Assembly: GCF_016862075.1 (NCBI RefSeq)
Contig: NZ_BOMG01000044.1
Coordinates: forward strand, 62,001-126,000
Source: Actinoplanes couchii
GTDB lineage: Bacteria > Actinomycetota > Actinomycetes > Mycobacteriales > Micromonosporaceae
DNA: 64,000 nucleotides
Reading direction: 5' to 3'
How positions within the stretch are numbered: position 1 is the stretch's first letter; each line of letters starts with the position of its first letter. Below the pieces are notes generated by a model. That model was not told the DNA's origin and ran no database searches. It saw only the letters and a program-made list of their open reading frames with translations. The position numbers and the translations under genes were made by a program. This document shows, piece by piece, positions 56,010 to 64,000 of this stretch.

Positions 56010-56960
56010 CTAATTCTCGGCCGGGGTCTCCAGGCCGGACCGCTCGTCACGGTCGGCCCATTCCAGGAGTGTGGTCAGCGAGTGGGAGTGGTCGTCGATG
56101 TCCGAATGCAGGTCCCCTAGCTCGGCGAAGCGCTGGGGAATCGTACGAATAGTGAAGTCCCCGGGGTTGAGATCTTGAATTTCGTCCCAGGTGACCGGGG
56201 TGCTGACGGTGGCCTCGGGGACGCCGCGGACCGAGTACGCGCTGGCGATGGTGTGGTCGCGGGCGTTCTGGTTGTAGTCGATGAACAGCGCCTTCGGGTC
56301 GCGGTCGCGGCGCCACCAGGTCGTCGTCACGTCGTCCGGGGCCCGCCGCTCCACCTCGCGGGCGAAGGCGAGCGCGGCCCGGCGGACGTCGGCGAAACCC
56401 CAGCGCGGCTCGATCCGGACGTAGACGTGCAGGCCCGAACCGCCGCTGGTCTTCGGGTACCCGGTCATCCCCAACTCGTCGAGGACCTCGCGGACCACCG
56501 GGGCGACTCTCCGCACCGTGCCGAACGGGCAGTCCGGCATCGGGTCCAGGTCGATGCGCCACTCGTCGGGGCGCTCGGTGTCGGCCCGCCGCGAGTTCCA
56601 CGGATGGAACTCCACGGTGGACATCTGCACCGCCCAGATCACGTCGGCCGGTTTGGTCACGCACAGCTCGTCGGCGTGCCTGTTGTACCGGGGGAACTTG
56701 ACCCGGACCGTCTCCAGCCAGGGCGGAGCGCCGTTCGGCACCCGTTTCTGGTGCACCTTCTCCCCGGCCAGGCCCTCCGGGAAGCGGTGCAGCATGCAGG
56801 GGCGCTCGCGCAGCGCGCGGACGATCCCGTCGCTCACCGCCAGGTAGTACTCGACCAGGTCGAGCTTGGTGGCGCCGAGCTCCGGGAAGTAGACCCGGTC
56901 CGGGTTGGAGACCCGGACCTCGTGGTCCCCGACTTCGACGATCGTGGCTTTACCGGCCAT
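56010..56960 (-). CDS. Stand-alone LigD-type polymerase/primase domain
   Basis: 316 residues matching only the polymerase domain of NHEJ ligase D: VSNPDRVYFPELGATKLDLVEYY at the start, the metal-binding pair in WRIDLDPMP near 135, SGGSGLHVYVRIEP near 175 and FIDYNQNARDHTIASAYSVRG near 225. It extends DNA ends with a preference for ribonucleotides during end joining. Neither a ligase domain nor Ku is adjacent, so it must act with partners encoded elsewhere. Confidence 0.93.
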   Translation of the reverse strand: MAGKATIVEVGDHEVRVSNPDRVYFPELGATKLDLVEYYLAVSDGIVRALRERPCMLHRFPEGLAGEKVHQKRVPNGAPPWLETVRVKFPRYNRHADELCVTKPADVIWAVQMSTVEFHPWNSRRADTERPDEWRIDLDPMPDCPFGTVRRVAPVVREVLDELGMTGYPKTSGGSGLHVYVRIEPRWGFADVRRAALAFAREVERRAPDDVTTTWWRRDRDPKALFIDYNQNARDHTIASAYSVRGVPEATVSTPVTWDEIQDLNPGDFTIRTIPQRFAELGDLHSDIDDHSHSLTTLLEWADRDERSGLETPAEN

Positions 56961-56969
56961 GCCATGACG

Positions 56970-58679
56970 CTAACCCAACCAGGCGTCGTCCATGTCCCGA
57001 AGCAGCGTGTCGCCCGAGTCGAGCAGGTCCAGCATCGGGCCGATCCGGGGCAGCTCGTGGGTGACGAAGTACCTGGCGGCCAGGCGTTTGCCCTCGTAGA
57101 AGGCGCCCTCCTTGCCCTCGGCGGCCTTCGCCTGCTCCAGCCACATCCAGGCGATCACCAGGTGGCCGGTGGCGTCCAGGTAGGCGGTGGCGTTGACCAG
57201 GGCGCTCGCCGGGTCCTGCCAGAGCCTGGCGGTGGTCGCGGCGAGCCGGTCGCATGCTTCCATCACCGGCGCGCCGTCCTTGGCCGACGCGGCTGTCTCT
57301 CTGATCCTCGTCAGCAGCAGGGCCAGGCCGGCGCCGCCGTTCTGGGTGACCTTGCGGCCGAGCAGGTCGAGGGCCTGGATGCCGTCGGTGCCCTCGTGGA
57401 TCGAGTTGAGGCGGTTGTCCCGGTAGAACTGCTCGACCGGGTACTCGCGGGTGTATCCGTAACCGCCGTGGACCTGGATGGCGTGGTCGTCGGCGAGCCG
57501 GCACCACTGCGACGGCCAGGCCTTCACGACCGGGGTGAGCACGTCCAGGAGCAGCGCGTTCTCCTCGCTCGGCTCGTCCAGCAGCTTCGCCGCCCAGAGG
57601 ACCAGAGCCAGACCGCCTTCCACGTACGACTTGGAAGCGAGCAGCATCCGGCGCACGTCCGGGTGCTTGACGATCGCCACCGGGGGTGCCGACGGGTCCT
57701 TGGCGGTCACCGGGCGGCCCTGCCGGCGCTCCCGGGCGTAGTCCAGCGCGTGCAGGTAACCGGTGTAGCCCAGGGCCACCGCGCCCGCCCCGACGCCGAT
57801 CCGGGCCTCGTTCATCATGTGGAACATGTACTGCAGGCCGCGGCCCTCCGCCCCGACCAGCTCGCCCCGGGCGTCGTCGAAGGCGAGCACCGCGTTGGTC
57901 GTACCGCGGTAGCCCATCTTGTGGTTGAGACCGGCCAGGACCACGCCGTTGCGCTCGCCGGTGGTCACGTCCTTCTTCGGCACGATGAACAGCGACAGGC
58001 CCTTGACCCCGGCGGGCGCTCCGGCGACCCGGGCCAGCACCAGGTGGACGATGTTCTCGCTCAGCTCGTGGTCACCGCCGGAGATCCACATCTTGCCGCC
58101 GGTGAGCCGGTACGTCCCGTCCTCGTCGCGGACCGCGCGGGTGGTCACGTCGCTCAGGGACGATCCGGCCTGCGGCTCGGACAGGCACATGGTCCCGGTG
58201 TAGCGCCCCTCCAGCATCGGCATCACGTACCGCTGGATCTGGTCCTCGGTGCCGTGCGTCAGGAGCAGGTGGGCGTTGGCCGAGGTGAGCATGGCGTACG
58301 CCGAGGTGGCGGTGTTGGCGGCCTGGAACCAGAGGAAACAGGCGCGCTGCAGCACGTGCGGCAGTTGCAGGCCGCCGTGCTCGGCGTCCATGCCGGCCGC
58401 GATCAGACCGGACTCGGCGAACACCGTCAGGGCCCGGCTCACCTCCGGGATGATGGTGACCCGCTCGCCGTCGAAGGTGGGCTCGGTCAGGTCGCCGGCC
58501 CGGTTGTGCGGCGCGAAGTCCCGCTCGGCGATCTGCTGGGAGACGTCGAGGAAGGCGTCGAACGTCTCCCGCGAGTGCTCGGCGAACCGGTCGCGCGTGG
58601 TCAGCGCCTCGACGTCGAGCCATTCGTAGAGCAGGAAGTCGAGGTCGCGCCGGGAGAAGACCTTGGACACCGCGGTCAC
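56970..58679 (-). CDS. Acyl-CoA dehydrogenase, FadE5-like with C-terminal extension
   Basis: About 569 residues. GTG 58679 or 58670 are the likely starts (VSKVFSRRDLDFLLYEWLDV). The core has CLSEPQAGSSLSD near 155 (FAD contact), KMWISGGDHEL near 185 and the catalytic Glu in NSIHEGTDGIQALDLLG near 450. A helical C-terminal domain of about 120 residues is typical of the long FadE5 type that oxidises medium- to long-chain acyl-CoA in beta-oxidation. Nothing nearby names a pathway. An unusual inverted repeat lies across its 5' end. Confidence 0.9.
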   Translation of the reverse strand: MTAVSKVFSRRDLDFLLYEWLDVEALTTRDRFAEHSRETFDAFLDVSQQIAERDFAPHNRAGDLTEPTFDGERVTIIPEVSRALTVFAESGLIAAGMDAEHGGLQLPHVLQRACFLWFQAANTATSAYAMLTSANAHLLLTHGTEDQIQRYVMPMLEGRYTGTMCLSEPQAGSSLSDVTTRAVRDEDGTYRLTGGKMWISGGDHELSENIVHLVLARVAGAPAGVKGLSLFIVPKKDVTTGERNGVVLAGLNHKMGYRGTTNAVLAFDDARGELVGAEGRGLQYMFHMMNEARIGVGAGAVALGYTGYLHALDYARERRQGRPVTAKDPSAPPVAIVKHPDVRRMLLASKSYVEGGLALVLWAAKLLDEPSEENALLLDVLTPVVKAWPSQWCRLADDHAIQVHGGYGYTREYPVEQFYRDNRLNSIHEGTDGIQALDLLGRKVTQNGGAGLALLLTRIRETAASAKDGAPVMEACDRLAATTARLWQDPASALVNATAYLDATGHLVIAWMWLEQAKAAEGKEGAFYEGKRLAARYFVTHELPRIGPMLDLLDSGDTLLRDMDDAWLG

Positions 58680-58696
58680 CGCCGTTCGTCGTCGTT

Positions 58697-58743
58697 CGCG
58701 GACTGAAGTTCGTGCACCCAACGTGCACCAACTTTAGTCCGCG
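58697..58743. promoter_or_regulatory. Large inverted repeat between the GGDEF and acyl-CoA dehydrogenase genes
   Basis: CGCGGACTGAAGTT and AACTTTAGTCCGCG match with one mismatch over 14 bp, around a 19-nt loop that itself holds two GTGCAC palindromes. The arms include the GGDEF gene's stop codon (58734-58736). It could be that gene's terminator, an operator for the dehydrogenase, or both. Confidence 0.55.
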
Positions 58744-60509
58744 GCGCGGTGCCTGCCTATCCGCTCCGGCATCCGGCCGGCGTGCTTGATCTCGTACATC
58801 GCGTGGTCGGCGGAACGCAGGGCCTCGTCCGGGTCGGTCGCGGCCGGGGCGAGGTGCACCCCGACGCTGGCGCCGATGGTCAGCTCATGATCGTCGATCC
58901 GGAACGGCAGGTCCAGGACGTACCGGATCCGCTCCCGCATCGCCGCGCCGGCCTCCGGGCCGTACACCCCCGGCATCAGGATGACGAACTCGTCGCCACC
59001 GACCCGGGACAGCACGTCCCCGGCCCGGATGCAGGCGCTGAGCCGGTCCGACACCTGCCGCAGCAGCGCGTCGCCGACCTCGTGCCCGTGCTCGTCGTTG
59101 ACCGGCTTGAACCCGTCCAGGTCGACGAAGAGCACGGCCACCGCGTCGGACCGCAACGACGTGCTCAGGCGGTCCTGCATCCGCCGCCGGTTGGGCAGGC
59201 CGGTCAGCGGGTCGTGCTGGGCCTCGTGCTCCAGCCGCTCCTGGAAGGCCCGGTTCTCCGAGATGTCCCGGGCGTTGACCACCACCCCGGTCAGGGCCGG
59301 GTTGTGCATCTGGTTCGAGGCGGTGAAGTCGAACCAGCGGAACTCGCCGCCGGCGGTCTGCACCCGGCACTGCAGGCGCACCACCCCGTCCGCCTCGCCG
59401 AGCAGCGCGGTCAGGCGCTCGCGCATCGTCGGCTGGTCCTCCGGGTGCACCACGTCGAAGACGCTGTGCCCGGCCAGCGAACCGGCCGGGAACCCGAGGA
59501 GCGCGGTGGTGCTCGGGCTGCTGAAGACGATCCGGCCGGACTCGTCGAGCACCGAGACCAGATCGGGGGCGTGCTGGAACAGGGCCTGGAAACGCTCGTC
59601 GGCACGACGGCGCTGGATCTGCGTGCGGTAACCGAGGGCTGTGATTCCCACCACACCGATCACCAGCATGGCTAGCAGGGTGACGGTCAGGGTACGGCTT
59701 CGGCTGTAGACGGCACCGTCGAACGAGGCCTGCGTCTGCGTACGCACGTAGGACCAGCCGCTCGGGGAGACAGCGACGATGACCGCGATCATCTCCACGC
59801 CATCGTCCTCGTACTGGACGAAGCGACTGCCGGGATGACCCAGATCGGCCCGGACCGCCGGGTCCACGTAGGTGCCGAGCCGCTCGTCGGTGCTCGCCGC
59901 GCCGACCCGGCCCGACGTGTCCACGATCAGCGTCTGGTGGGCGTCGCTGCGCAACTCCCGGATGTAACCCTGCAACGGGGTGGCGACGACCTGGTTCAAC
60001 CCGATCAGGTAACCGACGACGCCACCGTTCACCACGACCGGGATGCCCACCGCGGCCACGAACGTGTCACCGGCCGGCATCACGCCGGCGAAGCCGTACC
60101 CGTCGGTCGCCAGCGACTCCCACATCGGCGCCCAGGCCACGTCGGCGGGATCGGGCAGCCCGGCGGAACGGTTCGACGTCAGGAACTCGTGATCCAGGCC
60201 GACCGTGATCATCCCGTACTGGAAAGTGGTGCTCTTGGCACTGGCGACGGTGAGCGTGAGCCGGTCCTTCGCGTCGGCGGTCGCGAAACGCAGCGCACTC
60301 TGACCCAGCAGACGGGTCAACTCCAGGGTGGAGTTTCGTTGCAGCTGGCCGGTGAGCGTGCCGTTGTTGGTGCCCAGTGCGGTGGTGTCGTTCCGGTGCA
60401 CCGCCTCGACCGCCCGGACCGTCGACTGGTTCACCAGAATGCCGACAACCCCGGCACCGGCCAGCAAAAGCACACTGACCAGCACCGCGATCCAGTTGCG
60501 AAACCGCAT
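58734..60509 (-). CDS. Membrane sensor PAS-GGDEF diguanylate cyclase
   Basis: 591 residues from ATG 60509 with GGGAGG upstream. Two membrane helices (about 8-28 and 265-290) enclose an outer sensor domain of about 235 residues of the Cache type (FQYGMITVGLDHEFLTSNRSAG, GIPVVVNGGVVGYLIGLNQVV). A PAS domain follows (FQALFQHAPDLVSVLDESGRIVFSSP), then an intact GGDEF domain with RVGGDEF near 503 and the inhibitory-site RxxD (RAGD) five residues before. It should make c-di-GMP under product feedback, and may oppose the EAL protein at 5890-8184. Confidence 0.93.
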   Translation of the reverse strand: MRFRNWIAVLVSVLLLAGAGVVGILVNQSTVRAVEAVHRNDTTALGTNNGTLTGQLQRNSTLELTRLLGQSALRFATADAKDRLTLTVASAKSTTFQYGMITVGLDHEFLTSNRSAGLPDPADVAWAPMWESLATDGYGFAGVMPAGDTFVAAVGIPVVVNGGVVGYLIGLNQVVATPLQGYIRELRSDAHQTLIVDTSGRVGAASTDERLGTYVDPAVRADLGHPGSRFVQYEDDGVEMIAVIVAVSPSGWSYVRTQTQASFDGAVYSRSRTLTVTLLAMLVIGVVGITALGYRTQIQRRRADERFQALFQHAPDLVSVLDESGRIVFSSPSTTALLGFPAGSLAGHSVFDVVHPEDQPTMRERLTALLGEADGVVRLQCRVQTAGGEFRWFDFTASNQMHNPALTGVVVNARDISENRAFQERLEHEAQHDPLTGLPNRRRMQDRLSTSLRSDAVAVLFVDLDGFKPVNDEHGHEVGDALLRQVSDRLSACIRAGDVLSRVGGDEFVILMPGVYGPEAGAAMRERIRYVLDLPFRIDDHELTIGASVGVHLAPAATDPDEALRSADHAMYEIKHAGRMPERIGRHRAAD

Positions 60510-60681
60510 CGCGTTCCTCCCTCGCCCCCGTACATCGGCAGGAGCCAGGCGAAAACCAGGGAGAACCCGGAGGGAAATAGGGCGGCGTCCGACAGCATCG
60601 ACCCCCGATGATGGAGGGGCAACGTAGCGGGGTGGAACCGTCACCCCGCGTACGGTCCCGGCCCGACGAACGGAGCACCGG

Positions 60682-62385
60682 ATGCGCATGCAGGTGGTGA
60701 CGTCGCCGCCCATCCCCTCGCCGCGTCGCACAACCGATCATCTTCCCGCCACCGTCACCCCTCCGGCCCGCCGCCGCATCGCGTCAGCCGGCCTCAGCCT
60801 CGCCGGCGTCGCCCTGGGCGCCGTCTTCTACTGCCTCTCCTTCACCCCGTCCCTGCTGCCCCGCGTCTGGTTCCTGCAGGGCATGGTGGCCGGCGTCACC
60901 GCCGCCATGGGGTACGGCCTGGGCGCCGCGCTCGAGGCCCTGGTCCGCCGCTTCCGGGGGCCGATGCGCCCGCACATCGCCCGGATCGCCTGGGCCGTAC
61001 TGGCGATCACCGTGCCGGTCCTGGTCGCGGTCTTCCTCTGGCTCGGCAACCACTGGCAACAGGACCTGCGGATCCGGCTCGGCATGGAACCCGCGCCCGA
61101 CACCGACATCGCCCGCACCGTCAGCGTCAGCCTGCTCACCTTCACCGTGCTGCTCGTCATCGCCCGGCTGCTGCGCCTGGCCACCCACGGCTGCGCGTTC
61201 CTGTTCCGCCGGGCCGTCCCGGTGCCGGCCGCCTACTGCGCGGGCACCCTGGTGGTGGCGGTGCTCAGCTACACCGCCTTCGACGGCCTCCTCGTCGCCA
61301 ACCTGTTCGCGATGGCCGACCGGTCCGCGGCCGTCGTCAACAACGGCACCGGCAACGGCGTCACCGTCCCGGTCTCCGGGCTGCGCTCCGGCGGCCCCGG
61401 ATCGGCCGTCTCCTGGGACTCCCTCGGCCGGCAGGGCCGCGCCTTCGTCGCCGGGGCGCCCAGCACCGACGAACTCACCGCGTTCGCCGGCCGCCCGGCC
61501 GTCGAACCGATCCGTCTCTACGGCGGACTCGCCTCGGCGCTCACCGTCGAGGACCGGGCCCGGCTGGTGGTCCGCGAGATGGACCGGACCGGGGCATTCG
61601 ACCGCTCGGTCATCGCCGTCTTCACCCCCACCGGCACCGGATGGGTGGACAACAAGGTCACCCGGTCGCTGGAGTACATGTACGCCGGGGACAGCGCCCT
61701 CGTCTCCATGCAGTACTCGTACCTGCCGAGCTTCTTCGCCTTCATGGGAGACCGGTCCGAAGTGGTCGACGCGGCCGACGCCCTGATCGGCGCCGTCCGG
61801 GACCGCTGGGCGACCATGCCGGCCGGCGACCGGCCACGGCTGCTGCTGTTCGGCGAGAGCCTCGGGACGTACGGGATGGAGACGACCTTCGGTACGCCGG
61901 AGGCCCTGGTCGACGGGGCGGACGGCGCGCTGCTCCTCGGGCCCACCTTCGCCAACCCGGCACACCGCGAACTCACCGAGAACCGGGCGGCCGGCAGTCC
62001 CGTCTGGGATCCGCACTACCCGCAACTGCCGATCGAGTTCGCCGACGACGCCACCGAACTGCGCGACCTCACCGGGCCCCGGCCCAAGGTCGTCTACCTG
62101 CAGAACGCCACCGATCCGGTGGTCTGGTGGAGCTGGGACCTGCTCTGGCAGAAACCACAGTGGCTGATCGGGAAACGGGCCGCCGACGTCACCCCGGACA
62201 TGCACTGGTACCCGGGGATCACGTTCTGGCAGATCACCTGCGACCTGGTCTTCTCCAACAAGGTGCCGACCGGGCACGGGCACGTCTACAAGTCCGAGAC
62301 CGTCGACGGGTGGGCGGCCATCGCCCCGCCGCCGGGATGGACGACCCAGGACAGCCTTCGACTGCGGGCACTGCTGGACCGGTGA
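60682..62385 (+). CDS. Membrane alpha/beta-hydrolase family protein
   Basis: 567 residues. Four membrane helices lie in the first 200 residues (SAGLSLAGVALGAVFYCLSFTPSLLPR; IAWAVLAITVPVLVAVFLWLG). The outer C-terminal 350 residues form the hydrolase domain known from actinobacterial membrane proteins: VFTPTGTGWVDNKVTRSLEYMYAGD near 315, the nucleophile elbow LLFGESLGTYG near 395, and VYLQNATDPVVWWSWDLLW near 475. The substrate is unknown. RBS ACGGAGC precedes the ATG. Confidence 0.88.
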   Translation: MRMQVVTSPPIPSPRRTTDHLPATVTPPARRRIASAGLSLAGVALGAVFYCLSFTPSLLPRVWFLQGMVAGVTAAMGYGLGAALEALVRRFRGPMRPHIARIAWAVLAITVPVLVAVFLWLGNHWQQDLRIRLGMEPAPDTDIARTVSVSLLTFTVLLVIARLLRLATHGCAFLFRRAVPVPAAYCAGTLVVAVLSYTAFDGLLVANLFAMADRSAAVVNNGTGNGVTVPVSGLRSGGPGSAVSWDSLGRQGRAFVAGAPSTDELTAFAGRPAVEPIRLYGGLASALTVEDRARLVVREMDRTGAFDRSVIAVFTPTGTGWVDNKVTRSLEYMYAGDSALVSMQYSYLPSFFAFMGDRSEVVDAADALIGAVRDRWATMPAGDRPRLLLFGESLGTYGMETTFGTPEALVDGADGALLLGPTFANPAHRELTENRAAGSPVWDPHYPQLPIEFADDATELRDLTGPRPKVVYLQNATDPVVWWSWDLLWQKPQWLIGKRAADVTPDMHWYPGITFWQITCDLVFSNKVPTGHGHVYKSETVDGWAAIAPPPGWTTQDSLRLRALLDR

Positions 62386-62443
62386 TCCGGTCATCCGTCC
62401 CGTCCCGGCCTTCCTCACGCCGGGGTCCTTTCCTTCCCCACGT

Positions 62444-62484
62444 CGGGTCCCCTCCTTCCCCACGTTGAGAATGTGGGGAGGGAC
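62444..62484. terminator. Hairpin between the hydrolase and a small membrane protein gene
   Basis: TTCCCCAC and GTGGGGAG, extended by GGTCCC and GGGACC with bulges, form a stem around a 9-nt loop. CCTTCCCCACGT also occurs as a direct repeat (62431 and 62453). It ends 17 bp before the next start codon. Confidence 0.5.
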
Positions 62485-62500
62485 CGTGAGGGAGGCACTG

Positions 62501-62686
62501 ATGGTCGACGGGTTTCAGCGCGTGCCCGGGCGCCGGCAACGGCCGATCGCCCAAGGGGTCGCCGGCATGATCGCCGCCGTCCTGATCCTGGGCGGCGGGC
62601 TGCTCGCCGGGCGGCTGCTCAAGTCACCGCCACCCCTGTCCCCGTCACCGTCCCCCTCGGTTCTTCCATCGACATCAGCCACTTGA
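62501..62686 (+). CDS. Small membrane protein (61 residues)
   Basis: ATG 62501 has GGGAGG 6 bp upstream, which is the best start in the frame. A basic N-terminus (FQRVPGRRQRPIAQG) precedes one membrane helix (VAGMIAAVLILGGGLLAGRLL), and the tail is Pro/Ser rich (SPPPLSPSPSPSVLPSTSAT). No family recognised. The positive-inside rule places the tail outside. Confidence 0.65.
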   Translation: MVDGFQRVPGRRQRPIAQGVAGMIAAVLILGGGLLAGRLLKSPPPLSPSPSPSVLPSTSAT

Positions 62687-62718
62687 CCCGGTAGCCCGGG
62701 CCGGTAGTTTGGGCCACC

Positions 62719-64000
62719 ATGACATCGCATCGGAAGACATCAATGGCAGCGTTGGTCCTGGCCGTCACCCCGCTGTCCCCCGGGGCCGGCCTGTCCTGGC
62801 AGCTCACCGACACCGGGAGCACCGCCCGGTTCCGCGGGCTCGCCCCGGTCGACGCCGAGGTGGCGTGGGCCGCCGGCTCCGCCGGAACCATCCTGCGCAC
62901 CGTCGACGGCGGCCGCACCTGGGCCTCCGTCGGACCACCCGAGGCCGCCGAACTGCAGTTCCGGGACATCGAGGCCTTCGGCCCCCGGGACGCGGTGGCA
63001 CTCACCATCGGCGCCGGCACCGACTCCCGGATCTACCGCACCACCGACGGGGGCGCCACCTGGACCGAGACGTTCCGCAACGAGGACCCGGCCGCCTTCT
63101 ATGACTGCGTCACCTTCCTCGACCGGCGGCACGGCCTGGCCCTCTCCGACCCGGTGAACGGCAAGTTCCGCATCCTCGCCACCCGCGACGCCGGCCGCAC
63201 CTGGCAGGTACAACCCACCGACGGCATGCCGGCCGCCCTACCCGGCGAGTTCGCCTTCGCCGCCAGCGGCACGTGCCTGGTCGCCCCGCCCGCCCCCACC
63301 CACGCCCACACCAGCGCCTCTTCCTCCGCCGCTACCGCCTCCCCCGTCTCTTCCTCCACCGCCGCTACCACCGCCTCCGCCGCTACCACCGCCTCCGCCG
63401 TCTCTTCCTCCACCGCCGCCGCTTTCTCTGCCACCGCCGCTTCTTCCTCCTCCGCCGCCACCGCCGCTTCCTCCTTCTCCGCTGCCACCACCGCCTCCGC
63501 CGCTTTCTCCGCCGACGTCTCCGCCGCCCCGGGGGCCTCGCTCACCGGCCCGGGCCGTCCGGCGGGCTCGTCTGCGGCGACCGCCCGCACGGATGCGTCG
63601 GTCGATGCGGGCTCCTCGCCCGCTGGCGCAGACGCATCGTCCGTCAGTGCCGGTGCCTCGTCCGCCGACGCGGACGGCTCGTTGATCGGTGCGGCTGCCT
63701 CGCCCCGGGGAGTGGATGCGTCGATCGATGGCGGGCATGCCTCGCCGGGCGGCCGTAACGCCTGGTTCGCCACCGGTGGTGATTCGGTAGCCCGGGTCTT
63801 CGCCACCCGGGACGGCGGCCGGACCTGGACCGTCACCGCCACGCCGGTACCGAGCGGGGCCAGCGCCGGAATCTATTCACTCGCCTTCCGCGACGCACGA
63901 AACGGCATCGTCGTAGGCGGCGACTACAACACCGAGACGTCGGCACCGGACGGTTCGGCGGTAACCCACGACGGCGGCCGAACCTGGACCGTCTCCCGCA
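62719..64000 (+). CDS. YCF48/sialidase-like beta-propeller protein, interrupted by a low-complexity insert; 3' end outside window
   Basis: 427 codons visible from ATG 62719. Blades of the YCF48/Asp-box type are clear: ILRTVDGGRTWASVG near 56, IYRTTDGGATWTETF near 98, ILATRDAGRTWQVQP near 152, and VFATRDGGRTWTV and VTHDGGRTWTV near the right edge. Between LVAPPAPT and GGRNAWFATGG there are about 150 residues of Ser, Ala and Thr. Homologues run directly from one side to the other. The N-terminus is a poor signal peptide. These proteins are often called oxidoreductases without evidence; a surface or secreted propeller is the safer description. Confidence 0.85.
   Translation, partial: MTSHRKTSMAALVLAVTPLSPGAGLSWQLTDTGSTARFRGLAPVDAEVAWAAGSAGTILRTVDGGRTWASVGPPEAAELQFRDIEAFGPRDAVALTIGAGTDSRIYRTTDGGATWTETFRNEDPAAFYDCVTFLDRRHGLALSDPVNGKFRILATRDAGRTWQVQPTDGMPAALPGEFAFAASGTCLVAPPAPTHAHTSASSSAATASPVSSSTAATTASAATTASAVSSSTAAAFSATAASSSSAATAASSFSAATTASAAFSADVSAAPGASLTGPGRPAGSSAATARTDASVDAGSSPAGADASSVSAGASSADADGSLIGAAASPRGVDASIDGGHASPGGRNAWFATGGDSVARVFATRDGGRTWTVTATPVPSGASAGIYSLAFRDARNGIVVGGDYNTETSAPDGSAVTHDGGRTWTVSR
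63290..63745 (+). repeat. Degenerate GCC/TCC codon expansion inside the propeller gene
   Basis: About 455 bp built from GCC, TCC, ACC and CTC triplets (ACCGCCTCCGCCGCT and TCTTCCTCC motifs recur), in frame with the host gene. The first 240 bp are the purest; the rest is more diverged. The opposite strand reads as a Glu/Ala/Val repeat frame that is not a gene. Confidence 0.8.

Noticed and set aside
63099-63842. Minus-strand frame with Glu/Ala/Val repeats, resembling a coiled coil
   Set aside because: It is the complement of the triplet expansion in the propeller gene, whose blades on both sides fix the true strand.

Overview
The window is 64 kb of high-GC actinobacterial chromosome. Gene content points to a filamentous actinomycete of the Micromonosporaceae (Actinoplanes-like): frequent GTG/TTG starts, ATGA/GTGA-coupled operons, SARP and SigE-type regulators, secreted CBM2 glucanase, a hydroxamate siderophore locus and late aerobic cobalamin genes. 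No phage, transposase, integrase, rRNA or CRISPR was seen. Genus assignment is inference from gene style, not from a marker gene.

Layout, left to right. 1-2.6 kb: two acyl-CoA-dehydrogenase-fold flavoproteins flanking a haloalkane-dehalogenase-like hydrolase, with a divergent MarR regulator. 3.2-4.2 kb: a decayed patch (YefM antitoxin joined to a YoeB-like toxin tail, a WD40 scrap, a 75-bp tandem repeat) beside a tRNA Gly-Cys-Val operon. 4.3-12.4 kb: a Gly/Gln-rich membrane protein, a GGDEF-EAL protein, a large SARP/NB-ARC/TPR regulator, and a dipeptidase whose gene overlaps the regulator tail to tail. 12.4-17 kb: a probable four-gene operon of DUF4956, VTC domain, secreted beta-helix protein and HEAT-like protein. 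17.2-21.7 kb: ArsR-M23 peptidase pair, endonuclease I, membrane alpha/beta hydrolase. 21.7-23.5 kb: a DUF6879-like relic, a second copy of the tRNA block, and about 0.7 kb of GGGACC-type low-complexity DNA.

23.5-29.3 kb: an electron-transfer module (ferric-reductase-like flavocytochrome, FMN-binding protein, ApbE) divergent from cobL-cobM-cobK. 29.4-37.4 kb: paired membrane proteins, a GlxA-type regulator, a serine peptidase split in two by an ATGA junction, several uncharacterised proteins, and an HTH/MgtE_N-repeat protein divergent from a 59-residue membrane protein.

37.4-44.8 kb: an iron-box-controlled hydroxamate siderophore operon: PLP decarboxylase, N-monooxygenase, a 26-codon coupling ORF, an acyltransferase-NIS synthetase fusion, an Ntn (penicillin-acylase-like) hydrolase and a second acyltransferase. 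All junctions overlap. This is the most coherent and unusual system in the window, especially the coupling ORF, which runs exactly from one stop codon to the next start codon and passes through a hairpin that hides the synthetase ribosome-binding site.

45-52.7 kb: a secreted GH64 glucanase, then an arabinose-oligosaccharide uptake operon (binding protein, two permeases, GH51 arabinofuranosidase) with a divergent LacI regulator and a perfect 18-bp operator. 52.7-64 kb: OFA-type MFS transporter with a 30-residue small subunit, SigE-type sigma factor with membrane partner, LigD-type polymerase domain, FadE5-like dehydrogenase, PAS-GGDEF cyclase, membrane alpha/beta hydrolase, and a YCF48-like beta-propeller interrupted by a roughly 150-residue Ser/Ala/Thr expansion that runs off the end.
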